NCBI RefSeq assembly: GCF_032854445.1
Contig: NC_088301.1
Location: 46,671,187 to 46,735,186 of the forward strand
Direction: 5' to 3'
From: Liolophura sinensis
Lineage: Eukaryota > Mollusca > Polyplacophora > Chitonida > Chitonidae
DNA length: 64,000 nucleotides
Each line of letters starts with the position of its first letter. Within the stretch, counting starts at the first letter, position 1. A program made the translations under genes and the position numbers. Of the stretch, positions 36,945-48,799 are shown piece after piece. The notes below the pieces were generated by a model. That model had not been told where the DNA came from and ran no database searches. It saw only the letters and a program-made list of their open reading frames with translations.

Positions 36945-38062
36945 ATATTTATTTACAGGAGAATTACACTCATTGTACAACTTGAAGCCGCGAAGGCGTT
37001 TGATGGAATAACCTTGACACACTAGTTTTTGCAGTAATAAATTGTGAAGTTGGTCATTGATATTGTTATGTGCACAACTGCCGTCATCTTCTAAATTTAG
37101 CTTGCCACTGTTTACATATGCTGAGTTCAGGGCCTGCTGTCTGCCTCTGCCTTAGAATGTTCCAGAATATCCTCAGTTCGGGGCCTGTTTGTTTACAACA
37201 AGTGTTCAGGAATTTTCTTATTCTAGAAAATTCCACCAGTCTATATAAGACCTATGAAAGCAGGTCAAGGAAAAGGGAAGGGGAATTATTGAGCGTTTTG
37301 GATGCTTTCGCTGTGTGTTACTTTAGTAGGCCTTTTGTGCTGAATTTTGGTGTCTTTATAGCTCCTGGCTTTGTTATATCCTATCTCCACCGAGCACTTG
37401 TTCAGTCTGAACTTGTATATTTAATTTGTGCTCTTGTGTATACAGTGCTTATTAGTACACGGACCCTGTCTGTGGAATTTTGTGTATATTTCGTCATACA
37501 CTCAGTTATACTGTGGATTTTCCCTCTTATGAACATTGCCTCTGTGCAATTTTTAAGCATTGTGAAGTATATGCGTCCGTTTGGACTTGACACCGTTGTA
37601 CATGTAAGTACTTTAGTATTTGTATAGATACTGCTATCCTTTCTTGTTAAACTTAAGTACTTTAGTATTTGTAAAAGTCTTGTTATCTGTTCTTGTTAAA
37701 CCTAATAAATTGTTGTAAAATAAAATCTGCTGGTTTTGGTTACTTTTTTGTGCGGCTAAACTGTCGTGTATTTCGAACAAGCCATCTCTTTATAATACGG
37801 ACAGTTTGGGTCGTCACACAACAAGCAAGATCTAACAAATGCTACAAGGTGAGGTATGTACCCGCCGCATGCAGGACTCTTTGGTATATTGCTTTCCAAG
37901 TAAGGATAATTTACAATGTCAAAATCGAAACTATCCCTCTTGTCGTAAAGTCTGCGAGAGAGGAAACCGTTTTGGTCTTTGTACAAACATAGGTCGAGAT
38001 AAGACGTACCGTCTGGAAAGTCTGTTGTTCCCTTTAAATAAAGCAAAGGTATCTCAGCCATG
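36945..38062 (-). pseudogene. reverse-transcriptase remnant (YIDD family), copy 2, split by an insertion
   Basis: The minus-strand segment at about 38060-37825 encodes TTDFPDGTSYLDLCLYKDQN, RRLYDKRDSFDFDIVNYPYL, ESNIPKSPACGGY and AFVRSC, closely matching RT copy 1 from just after its catalytic box. The continuation (QKLVCQGYS) is found at about 37045-36950, so about 0.75 kb has been inserted between them. The YIDD box and everything upstream are missing and are replaced by inverted A-family sequence. It is paralogous to the 8.3 kb copy but truncated at a different point. Non-functional. Confidence 0.8.
37055..37800 (+). mobile_element. probable solo LTR inserted in RT remnant 2 (edges uncertain)
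   Basis: The sequence that splits RT remnant 2 has promoter-like and terminator-like order: TATATAAGACC at about 37243, then a T-rich region, a 49-bp tandem duplication (starts at about 37605 and 37654, TAAGTACTTTAGTATTTGTA), then AATAAA within TAAACCTAATAAATTG at about 37705. A start at TGTTATGTGCAC (37063) is plausible. I could not fix the ends or a target-site duplication. A 185-codon frame runs through it, but a T-rich hydrophobic frame in an LTR is not good evidence for a gene. A non-LTR insertion is the alternative. Confidence 0.45.
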
Positions 38063-38064
38063 GT

Positions 38065-38225
38065 CCTATTTAAGAACTTACATGAACAGTCAGAATAAAT
38101 CCCTAACTGAGATAGATTCCGATGACCCCGTATTTCGCCGGTTTCCTGTGACCATTTGCTAACTATCATACTGTCGTCGTTGCTCTTGTTTTACTCTTTG
38201 TGCTGTAAGTCTTTTATTATATTGA
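38065..38225 (-). repeat. A-family dispersed repeat, inverted copy
   Basis: The reverse complement carries GCAACGACGACAGTATGATA, GTTAGCAAATGGTCACAGG, CGGCGAAATACGGGGTCATC, CTCAGTTAGGGATTTATTCT and GACTGTTCATGTAAG. It abuts the truncated 5' side of RT remnant 2. At RT remnant 1 the A repeat is joined in the opposite orientation. Confidence 0.7.
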
Positions 38226-38754
38226 TTATATGCTACAGTGCATATTTATTTAATTATTAAATGGAAAAGTTTTATGGAATCGTTGTTCATAACTGGTTTG
38301 ATATGTTCTTGCGAATATGGTACCTTATCGACCCTGGGACGTTTATGTGAAGTACTTAGGTATATGCTGACGCCTGGGCCCATGGTTGTCTTTCGCATCC
38401 AAGGTTCGACCGAATCTAGAATACTGCGTATCATAAAATGCTTCCAGGGAGCTAGGAATCGCGTTGATTGACGTATTAATAATTAAACATGTATAACACC
38501 TTATTTTTCTTGTTCGTTATTGTACATTTTCATATTCATCCAAAGAGAAGGATTTCATTGTCACGTAACTTGAAATGATTTGAAAATAAGAGGCGTAAGT
38601 CACATTATTGTGTTATTCATATTACTCCTTTTTGTACAAATTAAATGTCGACTGGTCACTTATCTTCACATGTTCACTCACTGTTGCGACCTTTGAAATT
38701 TATACAACCGCTCACAAACCTTGTGTCGTAGAATCGACATATATATAAAAGACA

Positions 38755-38890
38755 ACAACGTATAGTAAAACTCAGAGTAGTGACGACAGTGTCATAGTTA
38801 CAAATGGTCACACCTATTAACGGTGAAATCCGGCTTTTTGTAAATTTATTTTAGTCAGAGTTTTATTCAATCTGTCTAATGCTAGGCATT
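38755..38890 (+). repeat. A-family dispersed repeat, partial copy
   Basis: AGAGTAGTGACGACAGTGTC, ACAAATGGTCACACCTATTA, ACGGTGAAATCCGGCTTTTT and TTTAGTCAGAGTTTTATTCA match the first half of the family. Confidence 0.65.
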
Positions 38891-39689
38891 TCTATCTTAG
38901 GTAACTCCTACATTTTTACATTAAAACTTTTCAAACGTTCACTGTCTTGTTATGTACAATGTGGCGGATAAAACACCATGTACTGAATGTTTATTCGCAA
39001 CAGTTACCAGTATTGCCCAAGTATCGAATTATTCAACATTCCATTCACAATACATACAAGCAAGAGAAATGGCAGTCCTGTATGCTGCAGCTTTACAGAT
39101 CCACAAACCATGTGACGTTTGTACTTTAAATCAAATGTTAAATAGCCCCGCCATATGATTCAAACGTTTGGGGAATTCATAGCTCTGCCCCTATCATTCT
39201 CTCATTTCAGTCACCATCATTAAGGTTTCACGTTGATGTATTTTGTTCATGAAGGCATGTTCGTTTGTCTATAACAGACTGCCATTCCTCACTACCCTAC
39301 ATTCATAAAAACTGTACTTGTTGACTTGTATTTCAGCTGTACAGAAATCGTTCCATGTAAATGTAAAAAGGCATGTATATTGTAAGAAAATATTATTGGA
39401 AAGTATATCAGACACGTGCATTGCAGCGAGACAGGTGACTTTTTACCCTCCACGGGAAGCTCTTAGAACGTAAAGAATGTCTAGGCAGTTATCACCAATC
39501 AAGTCTCTGTAAGGAACTGCTGAAACACGTGCACAAACACTTGCCCACGATAAACTGCGTGTCATTGGTTTGAAAGTTGACAAAAGGTTATGACATCAGA
39601 CTGTATATTGTAGAAATTTTTATCGATGACCGAATGCCTGTTGCACAGAAACAACGGCTTCTCAGGTACATTAAAGAATGCTCAAGATG

Positions 39690-39920
39690 ACTATTTAAGC
39701 ATTTGCATGAACAAATGAAACCCTGTGACCGAATTTCACCGGTTACCTGTGACTATTGTCGATTACCACACTGTGGTAGCTTCTGTTGTTTTACTTTCTA
39801 CAATGTGCTTTTATTTATATTGTACACCTCATAAACCAGGATTCTACTGCCCTCGTTGGGTTTCACCAGTTACCTGTGACAATTTGCGAACTAGCTTGCT
39901 CTGTACTGAGTTATTATTAT
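39690..39920 (-). repeat. A-family repeat, two inverted partial copies
   Basis: GACCGAATTTCACCGGTTAC with GATTACCACACTGTGG (39727-39780), and a second GGGTTTCACCAGTTACCTGT with GACAATTTGCGAACTAG (39857-39895), both reverse complement to the A start. This is the same doubled arrangement as at 36.2-36.4 kb. Confidence 0.55.
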
Positions 39921-42610
39921 CCTCTTCTGGTTGGCAATTACATTTGTAACACTGTTATTAAATGTTTGAGGAACTCTATCTGTCATCTGGCATTCATGTC
40001 GTCTCTGTATCTTGATTATTGGAAATAATCATTATAATCATTATAATGAGAAAGTTCTCATACTGTTATCATACTAAGATTCCATACCAGCATGTACATG
40101 CGCGTATGAAGGTTTCCACACCCTATATGTGAGCTCAAAAGATGTGTGAAGCCTTGCACACTGGTGTATTGATACCTACATACTGCTATTCTATATAGGT
40201 TTATGTGAATTCTGGTCTGTGAAATTTAAGCCAGTTGGTAACCTTTTGAAACTTAGTCCAAAAGACTTGCTTGCATCTTGCAAAATCTGTGCTAAACAGA
40301 TAAGATCTTCCATCCAGGAAATTTTTTCATGTTTACAGGTACTGCATTAGACATCAAATAGATACCAGATCAAACGCACTACACTGACGCACAGTTTTAA
40401 TCCTTGTTTACATACGTGTATTATTGTCCCTTATCTGTGAGGTACAAATGTGATTGAATGCAAACATAGTATACAGCCCTCAGCCAAAAACGCTGGTTCA
40501 AAGCTGAGTCAAGCGCATTTACACTCTTAACACCATTAATATATTGAGTGCAGACACATATACGTCACCACAGGAAATTCGACTGATGCAACGTTGCAAC
40601 AGCTTTGTAAAATCGGGCCCCCTAGTTCGCATGCTCTGCACTAAGCCATTGGCACGAGTTCAATTTCACCTGGACATGGACATGTCCATTCCCCCTGCAG
40701 CGTAAACGCAGATAGTGGGAGGCATAAAACACATCCCCGCCAGCCAATTAATTAACTTGTACAGCATCAGATGCAATGTTTCCGCTAAAAACACCACTGA
40801 TTAAGAATAATATGCTGAGAGCCTGTCCCTGATAGCAGTTGCCTTCACCAATTATCTGAAGTTTTTACAAGCTAATCTGCTAGCCCAGAAGAATTTTAGT
40901 ATCAAGTTACATGTTATATCTAACGTATTTCAAAGGCACAGAATGAATCCATATATGCAGAGAACACATAAGCAAAATTTGTGGGGGTTTTTATGTACCA
41001 CGAGCCAGCCTTTAAGGAAATTTCTAGTCTTGCTTTATGGATTGAACTTCTCCTTCTGTTGCGATTTTTTCACAATACTGACAATTAATCAATGAAATTA
41101 CCAAAGACCTGCCATTAAAATTCAAGGACGTCATATTCATTGATAACAGTTCGTTTTCGGTTCTAATGGGTCTGTCTTATAAATATATACCTTAAACATA
41201 TAAGACAGATATGGGTTCCTTAGTCGAAATGCATTAATGTTAATATGTGGCGATAGTATATTATTGTCCAGATCCGACAAGCTCGATGCGGACAGTTTAC
41301 AGTCCGAGACCATGGGCATCTGACAATGACCACACCATACAAAACCCACAACGTCTTGCCCTTAGTAATCTTATCCATATTAAACCGAACAAATAACAAA
41401 TTGAATAGAGAAGTAGAAAGTGTTTAAAAAAATTTTAAATGTTGAATACTTGCAGTTATAATTATAAATTCAAGGGTAACTGTTATCCATACGATCATCT
41501 GTTAAAATGGGGTTTTTCTTCGGACGTTTCATCGCAACAGTTGTAATGTAGCATTATATATCTATTCCTTTTATATACCATGCTCTTTCAAACGGTTCAG
41601 TGATATTATCAAAAACCCAGCTCCGTTACTATCATCCAGTTGACTGCTCTCATACAATACTACCCAGACATCCATTCGTTATCTTTAGCTAGTTATATTG
41701 TCTAAAACATAACCATTTTATTGTAAGGAAGTTCTAGTCGCATGGTGTAAATGATTTAATATCAGTGCTAACCATGACAACGTTCTTGTGTTAGCTCTAA
41801 TCCCGATCCTCATGTTTAAGGCTGATAAGGAAATACTAATGCCCGCCCTTCACAGCGGAAGCAGTCTCGAATACGTCATGGATTTGAGGAATGCATACGC
41901 CATATCTACCTATAAGCAGTAATTCCGTTGTCACGATGTTCGAATTATAAAGTGATCCGAGGTACTCGGGATAGTAGCATACTATCGACGTACTGAGTGA
42001 CGCACAATGAGTGAGGTATTACAACTCGGATATGTCGTTGTCAATTAGATTGGAAGGAAACCTATCCTGGTATTAGGCACAAGGACCAACTTTGTCACGT
42101 CGAACTGGTTATCCAATTGTAGTTGTCGATAAACAAAACACCTTGTGTTTATTCTGCAGACTTTTCCACTATGTCGTCGTCCACACAGCAACCGTGGGCA
42201 ATAACCCAATAAAGCTGGCACGGATCAATTTCATTGCGGAGCGGCTAAACCCCTGTTTGGAGCTGACTGATGTTTGTGGCCAGTACTGTACATGGTGTTG
42301 AGCCTGTATAGACGTCAGCGGGGCTCAGTCAGGAAATCATCACCTGCGTAATGGTCTAAATACTGTATGGGTTTACATCATCTGTCCTATCCCTTCTAAT
42401 AAATCCAGAATAATCAGGGTTCTGAAAAATACTCTCTACCAAAAATGTAAGATTATGTTTCCTAATATTGTTTGTATTTTGACACAATCATGTTTTCAAG
42501 TTTTTCGCCCAATACTTTTCCGACGTTGACGCCATTCACTCATAACGTAAAAGATGAATTGGAAAATATGAATGTTGATGCATTTGTTATATAATGTTAC
42601 CTTGATTTTT
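39921..42610. other. 2.7 kb without a supported gene
   Basis: No domain-bearing frame. A GAGTTCAATTTCACCTGG string near 40656 resembles a B box, but no tRNA-like head precedes it convincingly. Confidence 0.4.
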
Positions 42611-42612
42611 TT

Positions 42613-42788
42613 ACAAAACTGGTGCGATTTAAATAGAACTCTCAAACATCTTTATATTTTTATCTACTTAAGGTTGAATTTTTAACTTCACTTTTTTGTC
42701 ACAAAATTGGTACGCTTTAAACAGAACTCTAAAACATCTTTACATTTTTATCTACTTAGGGATGAAATTTTATAATTCAATTTTCACT
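42613..42788 (+). repeat. 88-bp tandem duplication
   Basis: ACAAAACTGGTGCGATTTAA and ACAAAATTGGTACGCTTTAA begin two units 88 bp apart, each followed by AGAACTCT(C/A)AAACATCTTTA and TTTTTATCTACTTA. Two copies only. Confidence 0.8.
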
Positions 42789-44379
42789 ACCAACCGCCGT
42801 GTTAAAATGTGTACACAAATTAGGAAAATGTTAATGTGTTGTAGCACCTAGCCCATTGTTAACTCTAGTTTAAATCGCTCTGTAATGATCTGTTATAACC
42901 AGTTCAAAGCAGGTCAGGTGTGAGAAGCAAATATGTCCGCTTTGATCTGACGTAACTTTCATGTGTCTGAGAAGGCGACTTAATGATTTGGATGACCCAT
43001 TACAGAGAATCCCTATACCACTTCTGTTTTCGACCATCAACATTGTTCCCTGATAAATGGCAGAAATAAACATTGGCGAATCCATTGTGGACAAGATCAA
43101 AAGGCACAATGCTAAAATATCAAAGAGTAGCTGACAAAACAGGAAGACGCGTATAACATGATACATTACACACACAAAAAAGACAGCATCGCTGTTTAAC
43201 AGTTGTGCTTATCTTTTGTAGAAAACGTATATGTGATCTCAGTGTTCGGATGTAATTCGCCTGCTGAGAATGACAAATGGATCGCAGGCGATGATATTCT
43301 TCAATTTTATACCCATATAACCTTTAACGACACAAGCACGTCGCCATTATTAGCAGTAGATACCACTTAACAATACGTTATTGTAACTTCCTCAACCTCG
43401 CTTAAAGCCATTAATACATTTGACTATAACAGACTATAATGTGTCGCAGCCTTCACTAATATATTATGAAAGGCAACCTTTATACGAACCATAGATTTAT
43501 TTAGGTATGACTGTATGTGATATAACCGTGTGAGTATTCTGACATTGTTCCCGATATACCAGCCCCTTCTTCAGAGGTAGTGACTATGACTAGATATAGG
43601 ATACAGTGTGAATGTAGTTAAACAATAAGCCTGCCTTCAATTTTGTTGAGACAAATTGTCAGAGTGATAGGTAAATTTACACCCATTCTTATTTCATCCA
43701 TATAACGAAAATAAAACTGTTATATTTCAATATGGGTGCTAGGTTATTTGTGTTATTCTGGCTGTGTTAGTCTAAACATTAATGATGTGTGTATGGTGTA
43801 GCAAACGTAGAAAAAACGTCATAAATGAAATTGATATGCCTAGATGCTTTGGCTTTTTTATCGACTTGGTCTTTAAAACACAAAACCACTTATAAAAGAT
43901 TGGTCATTTTACGGAGACTCGTAAATATTCGTAATGAATCCGAAAAGGCATGGTTACTCTCGCACATGAAAATGTACATATAAAATGTATAATATACATT
44001 TATAAGAATTTTGTGTTCTGACTTGTCCTGACTGTCGGAAATATTTGAGGCAGTTACAATCAATTTCCCATTCCCAGAAGACAATAGACCGACAATAATA
44101 TCTAACATCGTTGAAATATCAGACATGGCAGTCGGTCGATAAGAGCAAGGAATTCAGACTGAATGATGAAGACAAAACATGTAGGTACAAGAGAAATATC
44201 GACATAGAAACTGTCAGGATATGTTGCACTTGTTAACCCAGTGTAGCGGGAGTCGTTACTTAGTAAAATAACTTGAGGGTTACAGGATCCTTGGTTGGTG
44301 GGAGGGGGGAGAGATTTGCCGTCTTTGAGAGGCAGGAGAGGACTGCGTAGCCTCGAGTCAGTCCTGTGGGGCCAGGGAA
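42789..44379. other. 1.6 kb without a supported gene
   Basis: Motif-free short frames on the minus strand. Nothing else was recognised. Confidence 0.4.
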
Positions 44380-44409
44380 CTAAATCCACCCAAAGCAGTG
44401 GGATGCGAA
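44380..44409 (-). other. candidate terminal exon (very tentative)
   Basis: The minus strand has TTTTTCTATTAATCAG followed by ten codons (FASHCFGWI, stop). This gives an in-phase ending if spliced from the candidate donor at 44480. It is supported only by splice-site quality. Confidence 0.12.
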
Positions 44410-44449
44410 CTGATTAATAGAAAAAGACAATAAACAGGCATGTGAATTA

Positions 44450-44629
44450 CTCTTCCTTACACTGCCTGGGTTGACTTACTTGGTCTTTCATTAAGAGAAT
44501 ACCACCTCCATCAGTGAGACCACACATCCCCAGCACCTGGCCAGTGTCATTAGCAATCGTCTGTCCAATCAAGCCTCCATTCTTGTTCCTTGTGGGCGGG
44601 GCTTGGTTCAGTTTATAAATGTCGCCCTC
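44450..44629 (-). other. candidate exon or gene fragment, unknown protein
   Basis: A 60-codon minus-strand open frame without ATG at its start encodes KNGGLIGQTIANDTGQVLG, then MCGLTDGGGILLMKDQ, a composition more protein-like than its surroundings. Directly after MKDQ (44480) comes CAA|GTAAGT, a consensus 5' splice site. No convincing 3' splice site or start codon lies upstream, and I do not recognise the family. It may be an exon, a captured gene fragment in a mobile element, or chance. Confidence 0.2.
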
Positions 44630-45184
44630 TTATCTTTTCGCCATATCGGGGCGGCTACCAAGGTACATTTAATACCATTCCACTTGCTTTTTGGGAAAGG
44701 GCCGTAACAACACGTTGGAACAGATTAAGCAGGCTTTGGCCCATCACGACTATCCCTACCAGGCAGCCATAACCATAAGGACTCCACGTTCGACATTGTG
44801 TCTTTGGATAAAGGAATACACAGTGGTATTAAGTTGTGAGACGACATACAGGCTAAAACCCCTAAAGGTACGTGCAAAGTGCTTCATTGCGATAGTGTAT
44901 CATGTCACAAAGTTTAGTAATCTATTTCAGGGAAAGTAGAATCAGTTTAAAGAGGGGAGGGAAGGGTCTCGGTCACAAGAGATGATGCAGGTGTCTGCCT
45001 GTCAAAATTGACTGCTTTTGAAAAAGGTCCTGAGCTGAAGCCCTCTCCACTTCCAGCCAGTTATGTGCCCCCTGTTTTAAAGGCTCAGGGAATTATGTTT
45101 AATGTAACAGTCAGAAGTTATTTTCAGAACATAGTCATTGAAAAAGTTATACGCTGTGTATCTTTTTGTATTTGCTAATTTTCC

Positions 45185-45510
45185 GAAGTAAAATTACTAC
45201 GTTACTCTTCTATAACGAGTTTTTCTGTTGGAATCTATTAAATCGAACAACCCATTATAAAGTCAGAAACTTATGTCCAAGAAAAAGGTATTGTGGTTAC
45301 TTTATCTCACATACATCGATAATAAGGGTGAATGGTACAGAAAAAGTGAAAATTGTCTAAGACTAGTTTAATAAAACTTTAGGTTTAAATATCTGTATAG
45401 AGTAGGAAATTGAAAACAATGAAGACACACCTAGCAGATATACAACTGAGGATAATAATTATATTCAGAAACAAACGACTTTCATGGGTGCAATATCGCG
45501 ATTGCCTGTT
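45185..45510 (+). repeat. repeat pair E, copy 1
   Basis: ATAACGAGTTTTTCTGTTGG, ACCCATTATAAAGTCAGAAA, GGTACAGAAAAAGTGAAAAT, TATCTGTATAGAGTAGGAAA, CTGAGGATAATAATTATATT and CAGAAACAAACGACTTTCAT recur in the same order at 48800-49085. Confidence 0.75.
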
Positions 45511-46107
45511 GTGCTGAACAGAGTGTCTACCAAAAGCCGTTAGAATTGCCCGGATCGATATTTTGACAGATGATTGCAGCAGGGTCTCACAATGTGTTGA
45601 TATAATTACACAGACAGTTAACAAACATGCACGAAATACACAATATCATTATTTTTTTGATATTTCCGACAGGTGGGATGAATGCTGACCATATGTGAGT
45701 TTTATGTGCACCTTACGGCGTAAATCTGCAACACAGAAAATATACTGTTCCATGTAACTTAGTGTATTCTTTTGGCAAAGCAATGCCAATGAACATAATT
45801 TTCTGGTACAAATAAGGTTTTCGTTTATTAAATAACATGTGCGAAATTCTGTCCCCTTGTGAAACGTCTGTAGAATTTCTTTTATTTTGAGACGTATAAC
45901 GTACAGACAAAGCAAAGATAGTAAGTCAGAGGTTGATATATGTGTTTACAACAACCGAGCTTGAAATCAAAGCTCGCAACGCTTTTTATTAGCTTTACCT
46001 GAATGTTGTGTTTAAAATGACGTATGTATAGGTCATGATTTACCTGGCAGGATAAATGCTTTAATTTGAAACATAAGGGTGAATAGCATATATATTTAGA
46101 AAGATTA

Positions 46108-46255
46108 GTATGTATGCTTGGGGCTTAATGTCGTACTTAACAACTATCCATGTCGCCAAAGTACTGCCGCCGCTGAAGTATCAAAGTACCGATGCAGTAA
46201 CAATTACCATTTTTACAGTTTTTGGTATATGACACGACCCGTGTTTGATTCCGTG
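46108..46255 (-). repeat. SINE family 2, diverged fragment
   Basis: GTATGCTTGGGGCTTAATGT, CGTACTTAACAACTATCCAT, AGTACTGCCGCCGCTGAAGT and GTTTTTGGTATATGACACGA match the full copy at 47.9-48.3 kb, with a large internal deletion and a degraded tRNA-like head. Confidence 0.65.
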
Positions 46256-47439
46256 GCTCCCTATTTCAAGAAAGATTAAGGAAATCGGCTGGTAATTGCA
46301 AAAATCTAAGCATACATTATCATATAGTATTAACGGGTTTGGAAAAGCTGTAGGCTAATACATGGTCAGTTGAATCCTACATGCGTATTTCTTTCCTATT
46401 AGCGTTGCCCTGTCACTAGTGGTACTCCATAAATATAATTTGCAAATAATACGATTGAAAGGCCCTATCCTCACATGCTTGCACCTTTCATTGGGTATTA
46501 ATTCTTAGAAATATTTATATCTGGTATATATCAGTAGGAAAACTATGCAATATTCTTATGCATAATTAGCTTTATAACAGGAATTCCTATAATCTAAATA
46601 TCAATCGACTGAGCTTCACTCATCACAAAAGCCATTTCATGTCCTTCTCTCTCTTATGGCTACTAAAGCCCTCAAAAATTGCTTTTGGTCATCAAATATT
46701 CTAATTCACCGAGAGACCGTTAGAATAACGCGGGTCAAAGGGGGTTAATCGCATATGCATTTATTGTCAATTTTCACTCTGGGTATAAAAAGGTGCTCGG
46801 GAGAATAAATTATTTACATGGTGTGATTGCCGGGCGAGATTCACGGCACGCTGGGGATTAAATACTGTTCCAATTCTCCCACTCATAGGTTCAGATTATC
46901 TACAAGTACTACGTGTTTAACCAGCTGCTTTCAAGTGTCCGAAACTGTGGCGAAAAAAAAATGCCGCGGATTTATTTTCCCAACTGGAATTTTGGGCCTT
47001 TTTTACGCTCTGTGATACGTCTCTTTTCTATATGGTGTTTATCATACACCTAGTTGTGATGCCTTAACCTACAGTAGTAATGTTGTCATGACCGTCCTGT
47101 TTTTGGTGACCTTATCTTGCTTTTTGCTTTCTTATGCTTGCTTCATGATTAAATTAACGAAAGAATGTCTCAGCTGAAGGGTTTCACTTAAGAGTAAGTT
47201 ACATGCCCATATATAATAACCATACAACGTTCTTAACGACATATCGAGAAGCCATGCGCTTTGTCCAGTCATGTTGGAGTTTATATTAGCCACCTTAAAA
47301 TCTTGATCAAACAAAGTTTTTTCGAATCGATATAGAGAAGATTTTATGATAGATATGTTTAGATATAATAATGCATATGTTCATATAGTATATAAGAATA
47401 TACTTACATCAGTATAACCATATAAGATAAAAGTATATA

Positions 47440-47720
47440 AGACTACAGCACAGAGAGTAACACAAGAGCAGCGACGACAATGTGATTACCGGCAAATGGT
47501 CACACGTAAGCGGTCAAATACGGCCTCCCGTAAATTTTCATAAATGAGGGGTTTATGCTAACTGTTCGTATAAATGTTTAAATAGCAGCCAATTACACAC
47601 CCTCTAGCAAAATGGCCTAAGCAGAAATAGGTAAACAAAGACAAAGTGACGTTAACTGCAATAAATTAGACGTCACTGACCGAACTTTACCCAAAATGCT
47701 GTATTGTCACATTTAATATG
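47440..47720 (+). repeat. A-family dispersed repeat, well-preserved copy
   Basis: GAGCAGCGACGACAATGTGA, TTACCGGCAAATGGTCACAC, TAAATGAGGGGTTTATGCTA, ACTGTTCGTATAAATG, CCCTCTAGCAAAATGGCCTA, AATAAATTAGACGTCACTGA and CCAAAATGCTGTATTGTCAC occur in order. This is among the longest copies, with no reverse-transcriptase sequence beside it. Confidence 0.75.
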
Positions 47721-47940
47721 CAAACACATTTAAAACAGCAAGATTCTTCACAGAGTTTGGGGATTTATTTGTTTATTTGATTTTCATTCTTAAGAAGATG
47801 TCATTTATGCCACAGGGAACATTTTTATGGGATGAAGAACCCATAGTTCCCTGAGTAAACTATTCATATGCGGCAGGTTACGGGAAAGTAATACCAACGT
47901 TGACCACTTCTTGCCCACAAAGCCATTTTATGACATGCAT

Positions 47941-48287
47941 GTGTGCTTGTGGTTTAATGTCTTGCTTAACAGTTTTTCAATCATATGACGACGGGGAGTC
48001 ATTAGGTGCATGTACATATACGCTGTGGCCGGGCGAGTCCATGGCGCAAAAGTGCTGCCGCCACTATCAGATCGAAGACGCCATACATGACACCCCACCC
48101 AGTCACATTATACTGATACCTGGCCAACCAGTCCTCTTTCCTTGCTCCAACCTCTGAATGCTGAGCACCAAGCAAGGCAGCCACAAGTACCTTTTTCAAA
48201 GTCTTTGGTATGACCCGACAGGAGTTTGACCCCTGATCTTCCGACTTCGATGCGGACGCTCTAACCATTAGGCCACCGAAGTGATAA
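47941..48287 (-). mobile_element. SINE family 2, full-length copy with target-site duplication
   Basis: On the minus strand it begins with a tRNA-like head: GGTGGCCTAATGGTTAGAGC as A box and AGATCAGGGGTCAAACTCCT as B-box region. The body follows (GGTCATACCAAAGACTTTGA, GTGCTCAGCATTCAGAGGTT, GGTATCAGTATAATGTGACT, GGGTGGGGTGTCATGTATGG, AGTGGCGGCAGCACTTTTGC). Flanking CCATTTTATGACATGCAT (47923-47940) and CCATTTTATGGTAATGCAT (48288-48306) are a likely target-site duplication. It is about 347 bp. The 85-88 codon frames here are by-products. Confidence 0.85.
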
Positions 48288-48529
48288 CCATTTTATGGTA
48301 ATGCATTTCTTAAGTTTCGTGCCATAATATACAGCCGGTTAGCCGAGTGCTCTTCGTGCCTATGTCACTTGCATGTATATAGCTCTTCCTGGACATATAC
48401 GATAGTATTGGCTTAGTTACCCATATGTGGGTGTCTAGTTATTCTGTCAGCCATATTACTTGTATAATTCCTTTACTCTCCCCTCCGTTTTATTTAACCA
48501 CTCCCCAAACGAAAAGTTACTCCTGTTTG

Positions 48530-48695
48530 TCGAATCATTTGACGTGTAATTCCTACGCGTCACATTATACGTCACATTACTCCTACGCGTCAATCACTAC
48601 ATACCTCCTACGGGCTCCGCGTTACAGGCTTAGTTATTCCTACGCGTCATATCACATGCATATTCTCCTGCGCACCACATTACATGCGTAGTAAC
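48530..48695 (+). repeat. irregular TCCTACGCGTCA repeat cluster
   Basis: ATTCCTACGCGTCACATTA, ACGTCACATTACTCCTACGC, CTCCTACGGGCTCCGCGTTA, TATTCCTACGCGTCATATCA and TCTCCTGCGCACCACATTAC recur at uneven spacing. Each spaces a CGCGT-type core from a following CA-TTA. CpG-rich against an AT-rich background. Confidence 0.55.
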
Positions 48696-48749
48696 TCATA
48701 GATTAGCTTTTTGGTATTCACCAGTTCTGAATTTCTCAGGATATTCAAT

Positions 48750-48788
48750 TCCTTGGATGACTGTTACATAATTGGCCTACACTCTGAG
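48750..48788 (+). repeat. short direct repeat flanking E copy 2 (left)
   Basis: CAATTCCTTGGATGACTGTT then ACATAATTGGCCTACACTC. A near match lies at 49099-49137, on the other side of E copy 2. Confidence 0.6.
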
Positions 48789-48799
48789 GGAAAAATCAC

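Noticed and set aside
37070-37627. 185-codon open frame on +
   Set aside because: It lies inside the insertion that splits RT remnant 2, is T-rich and hydrophobic throughout, and overlaps promoter-like and poly(A)-like LTR signals. No domain is recognised.
40640-40700. B-box-like GAGTTCAATTTCACCTGG string
   Set aside because: No matching A box or acceptor stem at the right spacing. Too weak to call a tRNA or SINE.
47900-48268. 85- and 88-codon frames on opposite strands
   Set aside because: They fall within the full-length SINE family 2 copy.
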